From the NCBI RefSeq assembly GCF_000160115.1, contig NZ_GG665866.1:1310266-1374265 (forward strand): DNA of 64,000 nucleotides. The letters are read 5' to 3'. Shown here one piece after another: positions 8,519 to 18,397 of the stretch. The stretch comes from Shuttleworthella satelles DSM 14600. Lineage in GTDB: Bacteria; Bacillota; Clostridia; Lachnospirales; Lachnospiraceae. Each line of letters begins with the position of its first letter. Within the stretch, counting starts at the first letter, position 1. A model generated the notes under the pieces. It did no database searches. It was not told the DNA's origin and worked only from the letters and a program-made list of their open reading frames with translations. The position numbers and the translations under genes were made by a program.

Positions 8519-9625
8519 CTAATTCTGTACGAGGAGATCTCCTCCGCAGGCCTCTTTTCTGGCAAAAATATCCCTGAAGCTCTCCGCGTAAGGAGCCCTC
8601 GCGATTCCATACTCTGTGACGATGCCTGCGATCAGGCTGTGGTCTGTCACATCAAATGCCGGATTATAGACCTTGATTCCCTCGGGCGCCATGCGCTCGG
8701 AATACCACATCTCAGTGACCTCCTCCGGCTTCCTCTCCTCTATGACAATGTCATCGCCGCTTGCCGTTCGCATATCAATCGTAGAAGTCGGCGCCACGAC
8801 ATACACAGGGATTTTGTATTGCCTGGCTACAGCCGCGAGAACAGAAGTTCCGATCTTGTTGGCTGTATCGCCATTGGCCGCGACGCGATCACAGCCCACA
8901 AAAACAGCGTCTACCCAGCCTCTCTTCATGACAGAGGCCGACATATTATCGCAGATCAGTGTCGTATCCACGCCTGCCGCCTGCAGCTCGAAAGCTGTCA
9001 GACGTGCCCCCTGCAGGAGGGGACGGGTCTCATCACAGAAGACCCGGTAGTGATTTCCCGCCTCCATGCCCACATAGATGGGCGCTGTAGCTGTCCCATA
9101 GCGAACCGCCGCCAGCTTCCCTGCGTTGCAGTGGGTCAGAATTCCGTCCCCGTCCCGGATCAGGCTCATCCCGTATTCGCCCAGTCTGCGGCAGACTGCG
9201 ATATCCTCCGCGTAGATCTTGAGCGCTTCCTCATGCAGGCAAAAAAGCCATCCTGCCCGATCATCCTCTCCCCCATTAAAGTGATAGATCTCCAGACATC
9301 GCTCCATCCTCTCAAGGGCCCAGGACAGGTTCACGGCCGTCGGTCTGGAGGAATTGAGATAATCGGATACCTTCTTTAGCCTGGCCCAGAAGGCCTCATA
9401 ATCCTCCTCTTTGATCTGCTCCGCGAGAACATAGAGTCCCAGAGCGGCGCAAACTCCGATGGCCGGCGCCCCTCGCACCTGCAGGAGGTAGATCGCCCTC
9501 CAGATCTCTTCTGCATTTTTTAGCTCCAGGAATTCAATTTGCCCCGGCAGCCTGGTCTGGTCAATAATAACAACTGCCTTCTTTTTCTCGTCCAGGCGGA
9601 CGGTATCAACTTCCATGATGTTCAT
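8519..9625 (-). CDS. mtnA: S-methyl-5-thioribose-1-phosphate isomerase
   Basis: Isomerises 5-methylthioribose-1-phosphate to methylthioribulose-1-phosphate in salvage of the methylthio group left by SAM. The 368-residue product shows the family motifs RGAPAIGV (about 51-58), THCNAGKLA (about 163-171, catalytic Cys), GCDRVAANGD (about 244, catalytic Asp) and NKIGT. Met4 is an alternative start. No other mtn genes are nearby; members that act on 5-deoxyribose-1-phosphate or ribose-1-phosphate exist, so substrate range is open. ahcY, 8 kb away, also handles SAM by-products. Confidence 0.93.
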   Translation of the reverse strand: MNIMEVDTVRLDEKKKAVVIIDQTRLPGQIEFLELKNAEEIWRAIYLLQVRGAPAIGVCAALGLYVLAEQIKEEDYEAFWARLKKVSDYLNSSRPTAVNLSWALERMERCLEIYHFNGGEDDRAGWLFCLHEEALKIYAEDIAVCRRLGEYGMSLIRDGDGILTHCNAGKLAAVRYGTATAPIYVGMEAGNHYRVFCDETRPLLQGARLTAFELQAAGVDTTLICDNMSASVMKRGWVDAVFVGCDRVAANGDTANKIGTSVLAAVARQYKIPVYVVAPTSTIDMRTASGDDIVIEERKPEEVTEMWYSERMAPEGIKVYNPAFDVTDHSLIAGIVTEYGIARAPYAESFRDIFARKEACGGDLLVQN

Positions 9626-9682
9626 GATTTGCTTCTCTCTTGTACTCTGCTTTCGCTTCCTGTCGATCCAATCCCCTTCTGA

Positions 9683-10708
9683 TCAGCGCTTCTCCGCCAG
9701 CTTCCTCACCTTCGTCTTTAAATGTCCCTCTTCGAGTATGGTTTCCTGCTGATAGAAGCGATAGGCCATATCCTTATCGTCTAAAAGTCTCATGGCAAAA
9801 GGCATTTCCTCTGTGATGACAATACGGCGCTCGCCGTCCTTACTCTTATAGTGAGGAAATCGGCCGACCAGTCCCTCTTCTCTCAGAGAAATGTCGATGC
9901 GCCTGCGCTCCTTCTGGGCCCAGGTCTCAATCCGGTTGGAAAAATGTCTGCTCGCGTAGGGCCTGGAAGCCAGTTCAATCTGACTCTGTAACTCCTGACA
10001 GAAGGCAAAGCCCCGATCCGAGGCCAGATAAGCGATCAGATATTCCCTGAGTTCTTTGCTCGGCAGCTTTTCAAAGGAAGACAAAAGCCATCCGAGGCGC
10101 TCATCTCTGGAGTCCGCCGCCAGCTTTTGCATTGCCCTGATTCCGCCCAAAGAGCTGACATGCCATTCGACCGGGTTTTCATGGACGGGAGAGAAATGCC
10201 TGAGCGGCCCAAACTCCGCCAATTCGACCAGTCCGGCCTCCCTCTCATTGATGGCCTCTCTGCCCAGATAAGTCATTTTCTCATGAATGATCCCCAGCTG
10301 ATAGACCAGACGACGCAGGTGCTCTTGGCCACTGACCCAGTAGTGGCCCATCCGATGGTATTGGTAGTAGCTGCAGGACTCTCGGGCCTGCGCGATGGCA
10401 GTCTCCAGGTCAGTTCCTGCCCCCTCATCTGCCCCTTGAGTTTTCTGACCTCCTCCGAGAGAATCGGCAGGACATATGTCCGACCAGACCAGCAGGTCCT
10501 CCTTCAGCCGATCGGCATCTTCGCCGGTATATCGCGCCGGATCCATGTCAAGAATCAGGTAGTCCTCGACCCCATCACTCATCATGTAGGGAATATAGTA
10601 GCGGTTGATCCGACCCGGATCCCGCACGGCTTCCAGGGCATCGACCTCAACTAATCTCCTCAGCTTCTCCCTTAGTTTTTCAGCGGTAATTGTCTGCATG
10701 AAACTCAT
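9683..10708 (-). CDS. Conserved-looking protein of unknown function
   Basis: No family recognised with certainty. The 341-residue product has no signal peptide or membrane segment. It is rich in charged residues, with a Gly/Gln/Thr/Asp-rich linker near residues 90-110 and a histidine/tyrosine-rich stretch (SCSYYQYHRMGHYW, about 118-131). An upstream in-frame ATG at 10747 would place the start inside the etfA terminator hairpin, so ATG 10708 (MSFMQTIT) or 10699 is preferred; neither has a strong ribosome site. It lies between the butyrate module and mtnA. Confidence 0.7.
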   Translation of the reverse strand: MSFMQTITAEKLREKLRRLVEVDALEAVRDPGRINRYYIPYMMSDGVEDYLILDMDPARYTGEDADRLKEDLLVWSDICPADSLGGGQKTQGADEGAGTDLETAIAQARESCSYYQYHRMGHYWVSGQEHLRRLVYQLGIIHEKMTYLGREAINEREAGLVELAEFGPLRHFSPVHENPVEWHVSSLGGIRAMQKLAADSRDERLGWLLSSFEKLPSKELREYLIAYLASDRGFAFCQELQSQIELASRPYASRHFSNRIETWAQKERRRIDISLREEGLVGRFPHYKSKDGERRIVITEEMPFAMRLLDDKDMAYRFYQQETILEEGHLKTKVRKLAEKR

Positions 10709-10711
10709 TAT

Positions 10712-10744
10712 AACAAAAGAAGTCCCCCGAAACGGAGGACTTCT
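10712..10744 (-). terminator. Rho-independent terminator of the butyrate module
   Basis: On the minus strand a stem with one mismatch (AGAAGTCCTCC against GGGGGACTTCT, 5-nt loop) is followed by TTTTGTTA. A second hairpin without a T-run (CATCTTGA/TCAAGATG arms, 10765-10788) lies between it and the etfA stop. Confidence 0.85.
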
Positions 10745-10811
10745 CAAATTGGCTTATTGCCTGCCATCTTGATCTGACGGTCAAGATGCCCGTTCGTGCT
10801 GACGCACTCAC

Positions 10812-11873
10812 TTAGTCTGCCTTCTTGGCCTTTTCCGCCTTGATCGCCTCGGTTAACGCGGGAACAATCTTCTGATAGTCGCCGACGATTCCGTAGCTTG
10901 CCACATCAAAGATGGGAGCGTCCGGATCCTTATTGATGGCAATGATCACATCCGACTCCTCCATACCGGCTACGTGCTGGATGGCTCCGGAGATACCGAT
11001 GGCGAAGTAGAGATTGGGGCGAACGGTCTTACCGGTCTGGCCTACCTGCAGGTCATGGGGCTTCCAACCGGAATCAACAACGGCGCGGGAGCAGGAAACC
11101 TCTCCTCCCAGGGCCTTTGCCAGGTCCTCAAGAATCTTGAAGTTCTCGGGAGAGCCGACGCCGCGGCCACCGGATACAAGGATCTTGGCCTGCTGGATAT
11201 CGACCGTCTGCGCGGTGCTCTTTACGATGTCGAGAATCTCAACGAAGCGATCGTTCTCCTCGATATGTGCATCAAAGGGAATGACCTCCGCCCTGCGCCC
11301 GGCCTCAGGAGCAATCTTCTGCATAACGCCGGGACGAACGGTTGCCATCTGCGGACGGTTGTCAGGGCAGGCGATGGTAGCAATCGTATTGCCGCCGAAG
11401 GCGGGACGGGTCATAAGAAGCTGATTGTGCTTCTGTTCACCGTTTGCGGGGGGATTGATGGGAAAATCACCAATCTCAAGAGAAGTACAGTCCGCGGTCA
11501 GTCCGGTCGCAACACGAGCGGAAACAGTGGGACCAAGGTCACGGCCAATGGCGGTCGCTCCAACCAGAAAGATCTCCGGCTTAAATTCTTTAATCACTGC
11601 CGCGAGGGCCTGCGCGTAGGGCTCTGTGCGATAAGTCTCAAGCTTTGGATCATCGACAAGAATTACCTTATCAGCCCCGTACTCGCCCAGTTTATCCGTC
11701 AGATCTCCCACATGAGATCCAAGCAGAACTGCGGTGACTTCCTCGTTCAAATCTGCCGCCAGCTTCCTGGCCTCGCCCAGAAGCTCCAGAGAAATATTTG
11801 AAATCTTGTTGTCGACCTGCTGAGCGTAGATATATACGCCCTTGTAGGCCTCAATGTTAGCTGTCTTACCCAT
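10812..11873 (-). CDS. etfA: Electron transfer flavoprotein, alpha subunit
   Basis: The 353-residue FAD-binding subunit of the ETF that works with butyryl-CoA dehydrogenase; in clostridia the complex bifurcates electrons from NADH to crotonyl-CoA and ferredoxin. The C-terminal FAD domain shows SGGRGVGSPENF (about 230), RAVVDSGW (about 261), QVGQTGKTVRPNLY (about 276-289) and GISGAIQHVAGM (about 293-304). It lies 21 bp after etfB, last gene of the operon before a terminator. Confidence 0.97.
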   Translation of the reverse strand: MGKTANIEAYKGVYIYAQQVDNKISNISLELLGEARKLAADLNEEVTAVLLGSHVGDLTDKLGEYGADKVILVDDPKLETYRTEPYAQALAAVIKEFKPEIFLVGATAIGRDLGPTVSARVATGLTADCTSLEIGDFPINPPANGEQKHNQLLMTRPAFGGNTIATIACPDNRPQMATVRPGVMQKIAPEAGRRAEVIPFDAHIEENDRFVEILDIVKSTAQTVDIQQAKILVSGGRGVGSPENFKILEDLAKALGGEVSCSRAVVDSGWKPHDLQVGQTGKTVRPNLYFAIGISGAIQHVAGMEESDVIIAINKDPDAPIFDVASYGIVGDYQKIVPALTEAIKAEKAKKAD

Positions 11874-11894
11874 TTATTTCACCACTTTCTTTGC

Positions 11895-12677
11895 TTAGAT
11901 AATGTGCTTTGTTACCAGCTTGTCCATGACATAGTCAACGGAAGCGCTGGGATCCAGCTCAACCTTCTCTCCGGCGCCCTTGCGAACCTTGTCGGAGGCG
12001 CGGGCGATCTTGGTGGGAGAACCTGCGAGACCGATATTGGAATCATCCAGATCCTTCAGGTCAGCCCTGCCCCAAGTGGTGATCTCAGCGTCAACAGCGT
12101 CCCAGATCCCGGCCGGGGTCATATAACGGGGCTCATTGAGCTCTGAGAGAGCGGTGATGAGAACAGGCATCTTAGCCTTAACCATGTGGTAACGATCCTC
12201 ATACTGGCGCTTAACAACAACGGCATCACCATCAACCTTAACCTCCTCAGCATAGCTGATGACGGGAAGACCAAGGTGCTCGGCAATCTGAGGACCAACC
12301 TGGGCGGTATCGCCATCGATGGCCTGACGACCGGCGAAGATGATATCATAGTCCAGATTGCGAAGGGCAGCCGCCAGGGTGGAAGAAGTCGCCCAGGTAT
12401 CAGCGCCGCCCAGGCAGCGATCCGTCACCAGAACAGCCTTGTCTGCACCCATGGCCAGGGCCTCGCGAAGGGCGTCCGCCGCCTTGGGAAGGCCCATGGT
12501 CAGCACAGTAACCTCAGCGCCGAACTGATCCTTCAGGCGAAGGGCAGCCTCCAGGCCAGCCTTGTCATCCGGATTCATAATGGTCATCATGGCCGCTCTG
12601 TTCAAGGTTCCATCGGGATTAAATACGACGCCGCCCTTGGTATCCGGAACCTGCTTAATACATACAACGATTTTCAT
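11895..12677 (-). CDS. etfB: Electron transfer flavoprotein, beta subunit
   Basis: The 260-residue beta subunit of the ETF heterodimer. Family features include the N-terminus MKIVVCIKQVPDTKG, GREAL-like EALAMGADKAVLVTD (about 70-85), the GRQAIDGDTAQVGP loop that binds FAD/AMP (about 117-130) and LPVISY. It sits 38 bp downstream of bcd and just upstream of etfA, matching the usual bcd-etfB-etfA order. Confidence 0.97.
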   Translation of the reverse strand: MKIVVCIKQVPDTKGGVVFNPDGTLNRAAMMTIMNPDDKAGLEAALRLKDQFGAEVTVLTMGLPKAADALREALAMGADKAVLVTDRCLGGADTWATSSTLAAALRNLDYDIIFAGRQAIDGDTAQVGPQIAEHLGLPVISYAEEVKVDGDAVVVKRQYEDRYHMVKAKMPVLITALSELNEPRYMTPAGIWDAVDAEITTWGRADLKDLDDSNIGLAGSPTKIARASDKVRKGAGEKVELDPSASVDYVMDKLVTKHII

Positions 12678-12715
12678 GTATCTACACTCCTATCTCAATT
12701 CTGCAAATGTTCCGC

Positions 12716-13870
12716 TTATCCGAGCATGCCGGCAGAAATAACCATCCTCTGCACCTCAGACGTACCCTCATAGATCTCGGTGATCTTGGCGTCGCGCATC
12801 ATGCGCTCGACCTCGTACTCTCTGGTGTAACCGTAACCGCCGTGCAGCTGAACAGCCTTCGTGGTGACATCCATGGCAGCCTCTGCGGCGAAGAGCTTGG
12901 CCTCGGCAGCCTCTGCGGAGAATCTTGACTTCTCAGCCTTGGCGCAGGCAGCGCGGTATACCAGATACTTGGCGGCATCCATGCGCGTCTTCATATCAGC
13001 CAGCTGGAACTGGGTGTTCTGGAAAGCGCCGATGGGACGGCCGAACTGCTTTCTCTCCATAACGAAGGCAACGGTGCGGTCAATCGCTCCCTCGCCTAAG
13101 CCCAGTGCCTGGGCAGCGATACCAATACGGCCGCCGTCTAAGGTGTGCATCGCCTCCTGGAAGCCCTTGCCGCGTCTGCCCAGCAGGTTCTCCTTGGGAA
13201 TCTTGCAGTCCTGGAAGATCAGCTCGTAGGTGGCGGAGCCACGGATTCCCATCTTCTTCTCCTTAGTGCCGAAGGTGAAGCCGGGCGTTCCCTTCTCTAC
13301 AATGAATGCGGAGAAAAGCTTCTTGGAGCGGCCGCGCTTATCCTCAACCGTGTCGGTAACAGCGATGATGATGTAAATGTCAGCTTCCTTGCCATTGGTG
13401 ATGAAGCACTTGGAGCCATTTAAGACCCAGCCGTCCTCAACTTCAACCGCCTTGGTCTGTGCGCCCTGGGCATCCGTACCTGCGCCGGGCTCGGTCAAAG
13501 CGAAAGCGCCCAGCTTCTCCCCCTTGGCCAGGGGAACCAAAAACTTCTGCTTCTGCTCCTCGGTCCCGTAGTTTAAGATGGGGTCGCAGCAGAGAGAGGA
13601 ATGAGCAGACAGGGCAACCGCGGTGGTGCCGCAGACCTTGGCCAATTCCTCAATTGCCATGACATAGGTCAGGGGATCGCAGCCCTGTCCGCCATACTCT
13701 CTGGGAACAGCGATTCCAAGGAAGCCAGCCTTGGCCATCTTCTCAATGGTCTCACGGGGGAAACGCTCCTCTTCGTCCACATCCTTGGCCAGAGGCTTTA
13801 CCTCGTTCTCGGCGAAGTTCTTAAAGAGCTCGCGGGCCATCTCATGTTTCTTATCTAAAGTGAAATCCAT
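12716..13870 (-). CDS. bcd: Butyryl-CoA dehydrogenase (short-chain acyl-CoA dehydrogenase)
   Basis: Reduces crotonyl-CoA to butyryl-CoA with EtfAB as electron partner. The 384-residue product has the three-domain acyl-CoA dehydrogenase fold: [11 protein letters not shown] (about 129-139), FITNGKEAD (about 161), the [22 protein letters not shown] stretch, and near residue 367 the catalytic Glu in IYEGTSE. The start is preceded by GGAGAG. It follows hbd by 24 bp on the same strand. Confidence 0.95.
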   Translation of the reverse strand: MDFTLDKKHEMARELFKNFAENEVKPLAKDVDEEERFPRETIEKMAKAGFLGIAVPREYGGQGCDPLTYVMAIEELAKVCGTTAVALSAHSSLCCDPILNYGTEEQKQKFLVPLAKGEKLGAFALTEPGAGTDAQGAQTKAVEVEDGWVLNGSKCFITNGKEADIYIIIAVTDTVEDKRGRSKKLFSAFIVEKGTPGFTFGTKEKKMGIRGSATYELIFQDCKIPKENLLGRRGKGFQEAMHTLDGGRIGIAAQALGLGEGAIDRTVAFVMERKQFGRPIGAFQNTQFQLADMKTRMDAAKYLVYRAACAKAEKSRFSAEAAEAKLFAAEAAMDVTTKAVQLHGGYGYTREYEVERMMRDAKITEIYEGTSEVQRMVISAGMLG

Positions 13871-13894
13871 GGATACTCTCCTTCATCCTTTATC

Positions 13895-14734
13895 TTACTT
13901 GCTGTAATCGTAGAAACCGATTCCGGTCTTTCTTCCCAGCTTGCCGGCGCGTACCATCTTGCGGAGCAGGACATGTGCCCGGTACTTGGAGTCATGGGTT
14001 TCATTGTAGAGAACATCCATGATTGCCAGGCAGACATCCAGACCGATCAGATCGCCCAGAGCCAAAGGACCCATGGGATGGTTGGCGCCCAGCTGCATGG
14101 CGGTATCAATATCCTCAACAGAAGCGACTCCGTCCGCATAAATGCTGACCGCCTCGTTAATCATGGGAATTAAGATGCGGTTGACAACGAAGCCCGGTGC
14201 CTCATTGACCTGAACCGGAGTCTTACCGATCCTCTTAGCCACATCAACAATGAAATCACGGAGTTCATCCGGCGTATTGCCTCCCTGGATCACCTCAATC
14301 AGCTTCATAACAGGAGCCGGATTGAAGAAATGCATCCCGATAACAGGACGGTCCAATCCCTGTCCGATCTCGGTAATGGACAGAGAAGAAGTGTTGGTGG
14401 CAAACTTACAGGAAGCGGGGACAATCTCCTGCAGCTCCTTGAAGGTCTGGCGCTTGATCTCCATGTTCTCAATGGCAGCCTCAATGATCAGATCCGCGTC
14501 CGTGCAGATATCCTTGGTGCCGGTCGTAATCTTAGCCAGGATCGCGTCTGCCGCCGCCTGGTCCATCTTGCCCTTGGCAACTCTCTTAGACAGGCCCTTC
14601 TCAATCTTCGCCTTGCCGCCTGCGGCGAATTCATCATTGATATCCGTCAGATATACTTCGAATCCATCGGTCTGTGCAAATGCCTGCGCAATACCACTTC
14701 CCATGGTACCGGCACCAATAACGCCTATTTTCAT
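13895..14734 (-). CDS. hbd: 3-hydroxybutyryl-CoA dehydrogenase
   Basis: Reduces acetoacetyl-CoA to 3-hydroxybutyryl-CoA with NAD(P)H. Length (279 residues) is normal. The N-terminal Rossmann motif GAGTMGSGIAQ (residues 7-17), FATNTSSLSIT (about 113-123), catalytic His in GMHFFNPAPVMKL (about 138) and NEAPGFVVNRIL (about 182) are all present. GGAGG lies just upstream of the ATG. The 215-bp gap to thl contains no gene and no convincing promoter. Confidence 0.96.
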   Translation of the reverse strand: MKIGVIGAGTMGSGIAQAFAQTDGFEVYLTDINDEFAAGGKAKIEKGLSKRVAKGKMDQAAADAILAKITTGTKDICTDADLIIEAAIENMEIKRQTFKELQEIVPASCKFATNTSSLSITEIGQGLDRPVIGMHFFNPAPVMKLIEVIQGGNTPDELRDFIVDVAKRIGKTPVQVNEAPGFVVNRILIPMINEAVSIYADGVASVEDIDTAMQLGANHPMGPLALGDLIGLDVCLAIMDVLYNETHDSKYRAHVLLRKMVRAGKLGRKTGIGFYDYSK

Positions 14735-14949
14735 TTGTCATCCTCCTCAGATAAATCTCAATCTGAAACATCAGTGACTGCGAAATGCCAAGACGAATCG
14801 CACTCTATGCCATAGCTGAATTCAAATACATCCGCGGCATATCATTTGTGTCTTTCATTTTCACAGTCACAAGTTATCTTATTTTTGCTGGTCAAGAGAC
14901 AAGGAGCCGAAAGGACTCATCGCCTCTGCCCTCCCGGCAGAAATTCAGT

Positions 14950-16149
14950 TCAGGCCTCGTACTTCTTGACGATGGCGGCGCAGCCCATGCCTCCGCCGAT
15001 GCAAAGGGTTGCCAGTCCGGTCTTGGCATTTGCGTCATGATTCATCTCGTGGAGCAGGGTGACCAGAATTCTGGCGCCGGAAGCCCCTACGGGATGGCCA
15101 AGGGCAATCGCGCCGCCGTTGGGGTTCACCTTGGACATGTCAAATCCAAGATCCCTTGCGACTGCAACCGACTGGGCGGCAAAGGCCTCATTGGCCTCGA
15201 TCATATCCATCTGGTCAACCGTCATGCCGGTTCTCTTCATGACATTCTTAACCGCTGCGACAGGTCCGACACCCATGATGGTCGGATCAACGCCGCCCAT
15301 AGCGCCGCCGATATACTCTGCCAGAATGTTCTTGACGCCGAGCTCCTTGGCCTTGTCCTCACTCATAACCACGATTGCCGCAGCACCGTCGTTGATGCCG
15401 GAGGCATTTCCTGCCGTCACAAGACCACCCTCCTTGCCGGAGCAGCAGCGAAGCTTAGACAGACTCTCTGCGGTTGTGCCGGGACGGGGTCCTTCATCGG
15501 TATCGATCACATAATCGCCCTTCTTGCGGTCATGGAGAGTCACAGGAACGATCTCATCCTTGAATGCGCCGTTGGCCATAGCCTTCTCAGCCTTCTGCTG
15601 GGACTCGGCCGCAAAGTCGTCCAGCTCCTCGCGGGTCAGGCCCCACTGTTCAGCGACATTCTCAGCGGTAATCATCATGTGATAATGGTTGAAGGCGTCG
15701 GTCAGAGCGTCATTGACCATCGTGTCCACCAGAGTTCCATTATTCATGCGATAGCCGAAGCGGGCATTGGGCAGGGCATAGGGGGCCATAGACATATTCT
15801 CCATACCTCCGGCAACAACAATATCAGCCTCACCTGCCTTGATCATGTTGGCAGCCTCAACAACGCACTTGAGACCGGAACCGCATACAACGTTCATCGT
15901 CAGAGCGGGAACCTCCACGGGGATACCTGCCTTGATGGAAGCCTGACGGGCCACATTCTGTCCCAGGCCGGCCTGAATAACGCATCCCATCTTCACTTCG
16001 TCAACCATTTTGGGATCAACGCCAGCTCTCTTTAAAGCCTCTTTGATGACGATGGCTCCCAGATCCACTGCCGAGGTCTTGGCAAAAGCCCCCCCCATCT
16101 TGCCGATCGCTGTACGACAAGCACCTGCTAATACAACTTTCTTTGCCAT
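14950..16149 (-). CDS. thlA: Acetyl-CoA C-acetyltransferase (thiolase)
   Basis: Condenses two acetyl-CoA into acetoacetyl-CoA, first step of butyrate synthesis. The start at 16149 ([20 protein letters not shown]) is chosen because an AGGAGAA site precedes it and it matches the family; the longer frame from 16206 is unlikely. Active-site residues are visible: Cys in [10 protein letters not shown] (about 89), His in [16 protein letters not shown] (about 350) and Cys in [11 protein letters not shown] (about 380). First gene of the module, downstream of a Rex-like operator. Confidence 0.96.
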   Translation of the reverse strand: MAKKVVLAGACRTAIGKMGGAFAKTSAVDLGAIVIKEALKRAGVDPKMVDEVKMGCVIQAGLGQNVARQASIKAGIPVEVPALTMNVVCGSGLKCVVEAANMIKAGEADIVVAGGMENMSMAPYALPNARFGYRMNNGTLVDTMVNDALTDAFNHYHMMITAENVAEQWGLTREELDDFAAESQQKAEKAMANGAFKDEIVPVTLHDRKKGDYVIDTDEGPRPGTTAESLSKLRCCSGKEGGLVTAGNASGINDGAAAIVVMSEDKAKELGVKNILAEYIGGAMGGVDPTIMGVGPVAAVKNVMKRTGMTVDQMDMIEANEAFAAQSVAVARDLGFDMSKVNPNGGAIALGHPVGASGARILVTLLHEMNHDANAKTGLATLCIGGGMGCAAIVKKYEA

Positions 16150-16234
16150 AGTTTTCTCCTTACCTGCATGGGTTTCCAGTCTGCGAGAGCATTCTGCGGG
16201 AAGCATTTGGACTTCGTGAGATCCAATGTCCGCC

Positions 16235-16252
16235 TTGTTATTTTTTTAACAA
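16235..16252. promoter_or_regulatory. Rex-type operator upstream of thl
   Basis: The 18-nt site TTGTTATTTTTTTAACAA matches the clostridial Rex consensus TTGTTAANNNNTTAACAA at all but one defined position. It lies about 86 bp upstream of the thl ATG. Rex is the NADH/NAD-sensing repressor known to control thl/crt/bcd/hbd genes in Clostridium. Weak promoter candidates are near 16270-16310 on the minus strand. The function is inferred from the match and location. Confidence 0.8.
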
Positions 16253-16347
16253 GAAGGGTTAAAAAAAATAGAAGGTCCTCGCTTACTGTTTGAGGATAAC
16301 ACAAGAAAAATACCCAAACAAGGGGCAATTCCTCTGGCATAAATTAT

Positions 16348-16395
16348 GACAGGTCAGCTGTCTCCCCAAAATAATCGGAAGACGACTGACCTGTC
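16348..16395. terminator. Hairpin between the SleB-like gene and thl
   Basis: Arms of about 16 nt (GACAGGTCAG... and ...CTGACCTGTC) form a long stem with two mismatches. No strong T-run follows on either strand. Its position just after the minus-strand hydrolase gene suggests a terminator, but a role in the thl leader cannot be excluded. Confidence 0.55.
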
Positions 16396-16453
16396 AAAAC
16401 ACTTCTTCTTAAAAACACATTTGTATCAGAAACTTCGCAAAAGTACATCCCCT

Positions 16454-17836
16454 TCAGGAGTTCTGGACAATACGGCCAAAGAAGACCGTCTTTCCCATGA
16501 TGACAGATCCGGCCGGTTTTGAATTTGACACCGCCCAGAAGAAGCAGAGATTGGTGTTTCTCTTCCCGTTCAAGACATCCAGGGCCGCCTGCCGACAGGT
16601 CTGGTACGCTCTCGACGTTCTCAAGAGCAAATCTCTCCGATCGTAAAAATACTGGAACATAACCTGGCCGTTCCACCTCCCCTTCATCCGGATCCAGGTC
16701 GGTTCAAACTGCCCGGAAGCGAAAATAACACTGTGGATGGAATTGGGAAAGTAGCTGCTGCGAACACGGTTGAGAACCACTGAGCCGACACCCAGTTGAA
16801 CCTGATAGCCCTCTCCCCCAGCTTCACAGAAAATAATATTGGTCAGCTCATCTAAGTCCTGCTGCGAATAGCCCATCGCTTTTACCCAGTATTCTGTTCC
16901 CGCCTGTCCCTGGGCATGCGTTGTCTTCCAATCGGTTTTGCCGGAAGAACCTCCCTGATCTGAAGTACCGCCGCTGCTCGAGCCGGAATCCGTATTCTTT
17001 TTTCCTCCGGTCTGGCCCTTCTCCTGCTTTTGACCCTCCCTAGCGGCATCAGCCTCTGCCTGACGCGCAATCCGCTCGGCCTCTGCCAGTTTTCTCGCCT
17101 CGTTTCTCTTCTGCTCTGCCAGAAGGGCCTCCTGCATATCGGAAACCGCCTTGTTGGCGTCCTCCAATTCCTTCTGTGCCCCGGACAGGTCTGCGTACTT
17201 GGCCTTGAGGTCATCGGACGCATTGGCAAGCAGTCCGTTTAATTCGTCACGCTGGCCGGAGAGCCTGGTCTGATTCTCCTGCAGAGCGTCCTGCTGCCCT
17301 GAGAGATCCGCCGACTTGGCATCGATCTCCCTCTGAAGGTTCTCCAGTTCCCCAATCATCCTCTGCTCATATTTGGTCAGCTGGGCTGTGTAATTGAATT
17401 TGGCCAGAAAATCCGCGAAATTCTCGGAACTAAAGAGGATACTGATCAGCTCGTTGGTATCTCCCAGCTCATACATATAGCGGATCCGCAGCTTCATGGC
17501 TGCAAGCCGCTCAGATTTCTGCGCCTGCGCCTGTCCCAGTTCCTCCTGCAGATTGCTGATCTTCTGATTGTTATCATCGATCGTCTGCTGCGTCGAATGC
17601 ATCTTTTCTGCCAGCGAGGACAGCTGTCCCTCCAGCCCCTGCTTGGATTCGGCCGCCTGATTTGCCTGAGACCTGGCGTCATTTACCTTGTCCTGGGCCT
17701 TTTTCTTCTCCTGCTTCAGGTCTTCCAGAGAATTCTCGGCGTGAACCTGTATCCTGACAAGGGGAGCTGAGCTAACCGCAAGTCCGACTGCCAGAAGCAT
17801 TGCCAGCGTTCTTGTTTTCCAATTGCTGTAAATCAT
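16454..17836 (-). CDS. Secreted coiled-coil cell wall hydrolase, SleB/Hydrolase_2 domain
   Basis: A 460-residue secreted protein. Residues 1-33 form a signal peptide ending at VHA-EN. Residues 35-270 are a long charged coiled coil of the PcsB/CwlO N-terminal type, then a Gly/Ser/Lys-rich linker (about 270-300). The C-terminal domain (about 325-460) has the SleB-type hydrolase hallmarks: the catalytic Glu in IIFCEAGGEGYQVQLGVG and the motif VVLNRVRSSYFPNSIHSVIF. SleB-like enzymes are lytic transglycosylases or muramidases. The coiled coil suggests a division or growth hydrolase rather than a spore germination enzyme. Confidence 0.88.
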   Translation of the reverse strand: MIYSNWKTRTLAMLLAVGLAVSSAPLVRIQVHAENSLEDLKQEKKKAQDKVNDARSQANQAAESKQGLEGQLSSLAEKMHSTQQTIDDNNQKISNLQEELGQAQAQKSERLAAMKLRIRYMYELGDTNELISILFSSENFADFLAKFNYTAQLTKYEQRMIGELENLQREIDAKSADLSGQQDALQENQTRLSGQRDELNGLLANASDDLKAKYADLSGAQKELEDANKAVSDMQEALLAEQKRNEARKLAEAERIARQAEADAAREGQKQEKGQTGGKKNTDSGSSSGGTSDQGGSSGKTDWKTTHAQGQAGTEYWVKAMGYSQQDLDELTNIIFCEAGGEGYQVQLGVGSVVLNRVRSSYFPNSIHSVIFASGQFEPTWIRMKGRWNGQVMFQYFYDRRDLLLRTSRAYQTCRQAALDVLNGKRNTNLCFFWAVSNSKPAGSVIMGKTVFFGRIVQNS

Positions 17837-17872
17837 AATCCCTCTCCTGTCATCTGATCCGATTATCAGACA

Positions 17873-18388
17873 TTATACCCTATGTGAATGGGAAATGCTC
17901 TCACAGGCCACCGCTCCGCCCCTGACCACATGCAGTCTGCCGCGAAACTTGCTCTTTAAAAGGGCGATCAGCTCATTGTTGCTCTTCTCGGTCAACAGGC
18001 ATTCCAAAATCAGCGAATCTTCACCAATATCGTTGATGTCCACCTTGAAGACGCGGGCGATCTGAAAGGCCGACTGCATATCCTGAGGACTGAGTTTGAT
18101 CAGGGTCACATACATGATTTCCTTCATGTGAAGGGGCACATGGGTCAGATCCATGACCTTAATGACCTCAACCATGCTGTTAAACTGCTTCTTGATCTGC
18201 TCAAAAGTCACATCGTCAGCCAACACGGAGATGGTCATGCGGGACACATCCTCGTGCTCTGTCGTTCCGACCGTCAGACTCTGCATGTTATAGGACTTGC
18301 CCGCCAGAAGTCCCGACACCTTGGCCAGGACCCCGACCTGGTTCTCGACCAGGAGGGCAATCCAGCGCATCTTCATATCTCTTGTCAT
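17873..18388 (-). CDS. ilvN: Acetolactate synthase, regulatory small subunit
   Basis: A 171-residue regulatory subunit that confers valine feedback inhibition on IlvB and raises its activity. The N-terminal ACT domain (RWIALLVENQVGVLAKVSGL, residues 8-27, and NMQSLTVGTTEHEDVSRMTI) and the second ACT-like domain (about 80-165) are both present, so it is full length. It starts 10 bp after ilvB, cotranscribed. Confidence 0.95.
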   Translation of the reverse strand: MTRDMKMRWIALLVENQVGVLAKVSGLLAGKSYNMQSLTVGTTEHEDVSRMTISVLADDVTFEQIKKQFNSMVEVIKVMDLTHVPLHMKEIMYVTLIKLSPQDMQSAFQIARVFKVDINDIGEDSLILECLLTEKSNNELIALLKSKFRGRLHVVRGGAVACESISHSHRV

Positions 18389-18397
18389 CTTGTCTCC

